Positions 60,488 through 64,000 of a stretch of DNA of 64,000 nucleotides are shown piece by piece. This DNA is from Punica granatum (lineage: Eukaryota > Streptophyta > Magnoliopsida > Myrtales > Lythraceae). Location: contig NC_045130.1 in assembly GCF_007655135.1 (NCBI RefSeq), positions 6,696,001-6,760,000 of the forward strand, in the 5' to 3' direction. The notes under the pieces were generated by a model that searched no databases, was not told the DNA's origin, and was given only the letters and a program-made list of their open reading frames with translations. The translations under genes were made by a program, and so were the position numbers. Each line of letters starts with the position of its first letter. Position 1 is the stretch's first letter.

Positions 60488-61180
60488 TTAGAGTGCGCGG
60501 GAGCCGATCAATTTAGTCAGCCCGAATGTGACCGCCATTGCAAGCCAACCGCCTAGCAAGACCCTAAGGCAAGACCGGACGGTGGGTGCCTTCCCTAGCA
60601 CTGCCCCTAACCAGCCGAACACCACTAGAGCGACAGTCACACACGCGATCACCACTCCGAGCCTGACCTTGTACTCCTTTATGAATGATGCCCCTAGGAG
60701 GGGCACCATTGCACCGATCGAGAACGCTAGGGCAGAGGCAGAAGCTGCCTGCAACGGGTTCGGCAGCTTCTCCTCCTCCCCGTCTTCTGTCCCAGCCACC
60801 TGGGCTCGGTCTAGCTCCCCGTTTCGGCTGTTGTTCCTCTTCATTTGGGCCAGCTCTATGTCCAGCTGAGAGTACACCGAAACGAACTCTCCTATGGCCA
60901 TGCTGCAGGCTCCTGCCACGAGGCCCGCGAAGCCCGTCAATATCATGGCCTTGATATCAGTCTTGATGGCTCCAACGCCCATCATAAGGGAAGCAGTGGA
61001 TACCAGTCCGTCATTGGCGCCAAGAACAGCTGCTCGGAGCCATTGGGACCGCTTCGAGTAGTCGAAGTCGTCCTCCTTTATTTTTTCGATGTCTAGGGTA
61101 TGATTGGTGCCCAATATCGTGGATCCATTGAGAGTAGGAGTTTGGTTAGAAGCCATTGGGAAGGAAAGATATGGATTCAA
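60488..61180 (-). CDS. VTL: Vacuolar iron transporter-like protein (VTL, CCC1/VIT1 family, nodulin-21 type)
   Basis: Small CCC1-type tonoplast transporter that moves cytosolic iron into the vacuole; in Arabidopsis VTL1/VTL2 transcripts fall under iron deficiency (family knowledge). Single exon. 230 residues from the first ATG, or 222 from the second (61156), which starts MASNQ as relatives do and is equally likely. Five hydrophobic segments are visible. The first is preceded by DYSKRSQWLRAAVLGANDGLVSTASLMMG-type family sequence (about 41-68), then AMILTGFAGLVAGACSMAIGEFVSVYSQ. After a short hydrophilic loop come three helices (ALAFSIGAMVPLLGASF, VIACVTVALVVFGWLGAVLG, LLGGWLAMAVTFGLTKLIGS). 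The long cytosolic metal-binding insert of true VIT1 is lacking, as in all VTLs. No frame break. Confidence 0.95.
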   Translation of the reverse strand: MNPYLSFPMASNQTPTLNGSTILGTNHTLDIEKIKEDDFDYSKRSQWLRAAVLGANDGLVSTASLMMGVGAIKTDIKAMILTGFAGLVAGACSMAIGEFVSVYSQLDIELAQMKRNNSRNGELDRAQVAGTEDGEEEKLPNPLQAASASALAFSIGAMVPLLGASFIKEYKVRLGVVIACVTVALVVFGWLGAVLGKAPTVRSCLRVLLGGWLAMAVTFGLTKLIGSRAL

Positions 61181-61290
61181 ATGAGCAATGAATTAGTGAG
61201 TATGTACGTCCTCAAGTGAAGGAAAGAATAGGAGAAGGAAATATTTAGATAGAGAAGTGTGTGTGGAGGGCACACGCCCCGACGAAGGGG

Positions 61291-61298
61291 TATTTATG
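61291..61298 (-). promoter_or_regulatory. TATA box of the VTL gene
   Basis: On the minus strand the site reads CATAAATA within 'ccataaataccc', about 115 bp upstream of the first ATG. This puts transcription start near 61260. It is a good plant TATA context. Confidence 0.5.
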
Positions 61299-61389
61299 GA
61301 GGGAGAATGATAGTGCATTGGTGGAGGGAGTGGCCTACTCACAACCCTGACATAATTATATGAGTCCTTATGTTGCCTAAATTTTTTTG

Positions 61390-61552
61390 ATATATAACTT
61401 GAAATTCAATAGAGTCCAATTAATTCAATTTCAGTAAAATAGACTCATTAAAAGGTGAAACTCTAACAATTAAGAATTTTCTCCTTTTACAGGATTCGAA
61501 CTTGAATCCTCATGAGAATAATGTCGAACCACTTGAACCAACCCTTATTTAT
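61390..61552 (-). mobile_element. SINE, same family, inverted orientation
   Basis: Read on the minus strand it has 'gggttggttcaagtggttcg' (box A region), 'ggattcaagttcgaatcc' (box B region), 'ggagaaaattc', 'gagtttcaccttttaatgag' and a diverged 3' part. It lies about 210 bp upstream of the VTL start codon, just beyond the core promoter. Confidence 0.6.
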
Positions 61553-64000
61553 ATAACCTTTTTTTTTATATTATATCATATTATATATATATATATATAT
61601 ATACATATACACAAGAAAGAGGGTGAGTTGTCTATGCCCTCACTTATTAATTGAGATAATCAAAATTCAATTTTTGTTATGGATATATGACCCGTATTTT
61701 TTCATTAGTTATTAGAATTTCTATTTTATTTTGTTAGACCCATTAGCCTGAATCATATAATTGAAATTATTATATATACACTTAACATACTCAATTGATA
61801 TAACGTGTAAGTGAAGGAAAATTTTAGAAATATTCTCACATGATAAAAATTGAAATTACTTGTATTAAAGTGAATATGAATTAGTGCTTAGTCATGTGTT
61901 TCCACTGAGTCAACAAAGTAATCGACTGATAAAGTTCTTATAATGCCATGAAGCTTTGCCTAATTTATATACTCTAACCCTTTTCTTACACATAGTATTC
62001 GTTGATGTAAGAATATTACAAGCTAAAATTTCGATTGTTCCAGTCATCTGCGGTGGATTCCACCATTGAACTACTCGATCACACGATTGAGAAACCATAT
62101 GCACATCGTGACCAAGTTATCACAACAATTGTAGCTAAACTAACCAATATCTTTGCATGGGATATATCGATGCCTTTAAACATTTTTGCAGATGCAGTGA
62201 TGATCATCATCTGTTGATCTTCTTCTTAATGTTAATTAATGTGTGTGCGATTCGCAAATTAATAATGAGATTGTGATTTCACTTCTGGGAGAACAAGTGA
62301 GCGGGAAATGAGTTAATTAGTGTTTTGTCTTCGTGATATGTTTATGCTTTTTTGGATAGTTATCCTGAAAAAGAAACCCTACACCAGTAGATAAAACCCT
62401 AATTAGGGCTTGTTGGGGTGCGACTACTTAAGATACTCATGATTTCAATATATATGATGAGATTTTATAGTCCTACCGTATTGTGGTAAACAAGAATTGC
62501 GAAACACACGGTCGCAACATCATCCTGATCCGAATTAATTACAAATCGAGACATCTTCAAGAGCAAAATAGTTGAATATGTACGATAGGGTTTGATCGGT
62601 GCAAGCTCATATACCGAATCCAGAGAAGGGTTTCAATATTGATAGGTGAATCCACATATAGAACTCCATACATATTAACGCGGAAATATTCAAGAAACCA
62701 AGCCCGGCCGAGCATCACCTGAATGTAGGCAAGCGGTTTATAACCGACCAGCTCTCAAACCGTATACGTAATTAATTTGTGGACACGATATATTTATCGA
62801 TTCAAGTCAGCTTGTATAAGCTCTCGGAACGACAAACAACAACTGACAACGGGATTAATCAACTATTGTTGCCTCATGGAATGTAAGGGACCATAGTAAT
62901 GAACACCTTCTCAAAAGGAGATGCATTGTATATATATCATCCTCGTAGTCCATATTAGTTAATGTCGATCATCGATCGTTTTTCTTTCTTTTAGCCACTA
63001 AGATCGATCATCGATCGTTCGAGGGATATCTATGGGGGTGGTCCACATCATCATGTAATTAGGACAAGTGAGGGGAGTCCCATTGGAAATTGCCCCCATT
63101 ATTATCCTTTTTTTCCCCCTTTCTCCTTTTTCTGCATATAAAATAATTCCATATATGGATTTCTGATGAGGAGGGCACTCGATGGAACAGATTAGAGCAG
63201 CCATCGTCATTATCAATGGCGACAACCATGGTGGCAAAAGCATTGATTTTAAATAAACGTTAGTAAATTCGAGAGGAGTGTGCTTCCCACACGAAATTGC
63301 GTGTCTGATCATTTGCATTTCTTCAATTAATGATCAGTGCTTAATCTCCAAGATTCTTTAGATTTCTCCACTCGACTAGGTATCATTTTTATATGTGATA
63401 CAATCGGCCTTTTCCTCTTTAAAATACCTCGCGAATTAATTAACCACGAAAATGTGGCTCAATAGCAAATTAAGCTTTAGTGATAGGACTTTACTTGCAG
63501 CGTAGCGAAATCCTTGAAAAATATTTTGTGATTAGAATCAAGCCGACTTCCGGACGATATATATTTTTAAAACAATAGAGTAAGAATATCTAGTTTTTCA
63601 CCGAAAAATATAACTCATAAGTTAGTGAAACTTGAAAGATACCATTGATTTATGCTCTATTCCTTATCCTTTTTTTTAACAGTATGGGGGCCACTGATCG
63701 GCTTATTGCTTCTTGATTCATTTGCCCGATCACCTTGAGAGTCAACAAGGAAACAGCATACGCCACGATCGGAATCCCATTTGCGTATCGTATAGGCCCA
63801 TAATATGAGTATGCTTTTTCGTTGGCCGACGGTCTCATGAGTTACTTCAGACTCAGCAAAGTGCTCGAGGAAGAGAAAGGATGAGATGGGCCAAAGGGCA
63901 GTAAGCTTTGAGGATGTGTCGTGGACGTACGCTATCCTTCACAGTGAAGGTGGGACTCACTTCAAAGCAGCGCGCGACACCAGCCGTATTCATAAGAGGA
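61553..64000. other. Intergenic, no gene recognised
   Basis: It contains a TA/TATG run near 61580-61610 and otherwise AT-rich DNA. A 62-codon frame on the minus strand (63838-63650) and the frame at 63318-62998 match nothing I know. The last few hundred bases are less AT-rich and could be near a gene that lies beyond the window. Confidence 0.5.

Noticed and set aside
1..64000. CRISPR array, bacterial operon, phage or virus-derived gene cluster
   Set aside because: No regularly spaced repeats and no prokaryotic or viral genes; all recognised genes are plant nuclear genes with introns or plant-specific families.

Overview
The window is nuclear DNA from a flowering plant, almost certainly a core eudicot. 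Three things show this: gene families found only in plants (UMAMIT/WAT1-related transporter, GT-2 trihelix factor, PPR E-class editing factor, PORR splicing factor, VTL iron transporter), multi-exon genes with GT-AG (twice GC-AG) introns, and AT-rich intergenic DNA full of SINE and MITE relics. The species cannot be fixed from the sequence. One MITE family looks to me like intergenic repeats of Myrtales such as pomegranate, but that is a weak recollection and not evidence.

Layout. 1-3.8 kb: AT-rich DNA without a gene. 3.8-7.3 kb (-): UMAMIT21-like amino-acid/auxin-type exporter, 7 exons. 7.3-18.1 kb: long repeat-rich desert with SINEs, a fold-back MITE, Helitron-like ends and a tandem array. 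18.2-19.4 kb (-): GT-2-like trihelix factor with an eroded N-terminal DNA-binding domain. 21.5-22.7 kb (+): LSM3. 23.9-26.5 kb (+): intronless SLG1-like PPR protein. 28.1-38.6 kb (-): exocyst subunit SEC5, 21 exons. 38.6-42.2 kb: nest of MITEs. 42.2-44.8 kb (-): cytosolic fructose-1,6-bisphosphatase, 12 exons. 47.0-48.3 kb (+): WTF9-like PORR protein. 48.7-49.05 kb: decayed copy of part of eIF5B. 52.7-59.2 kb (+): eIF5B, 13 exons. 60.5-61.2 kb (-): VTL iron transporter. 61.2-64 kb: no gene seen.

For every multi-exon gene I worked out exon borders by hand from splice sites and reading phase. All of them close to complete open frames of family-typical length (UMAMIT 364 aa, LSM3 97, SEC5 1095, FBPase 341, eIF5B 1361).

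The genes are not an operon-like system. They are housekeeping genes of unrelated pathways: secretion, mRNA decay/splicing, translation initiation, sucrose synthesis, mitochondrial RNA processing and iron storage. What links several of them is ancestry. From memory of Arabidopsis locus numbers, trihelix-LSM3-SEC5-eIF5B-VTL is in the same order as At1g76880/76890-76860-76850-76810-76800 and its duplicate block around At1g21140-21190. I found no evidence for an undescribed biological system. The most interesting items are the eIF5B relic, the degraded trihelix domain, a SINE whose empty target site survives in a neighbouring repeat unit, two GC-AG introns and a duplicated splice acceptor in SEC5.
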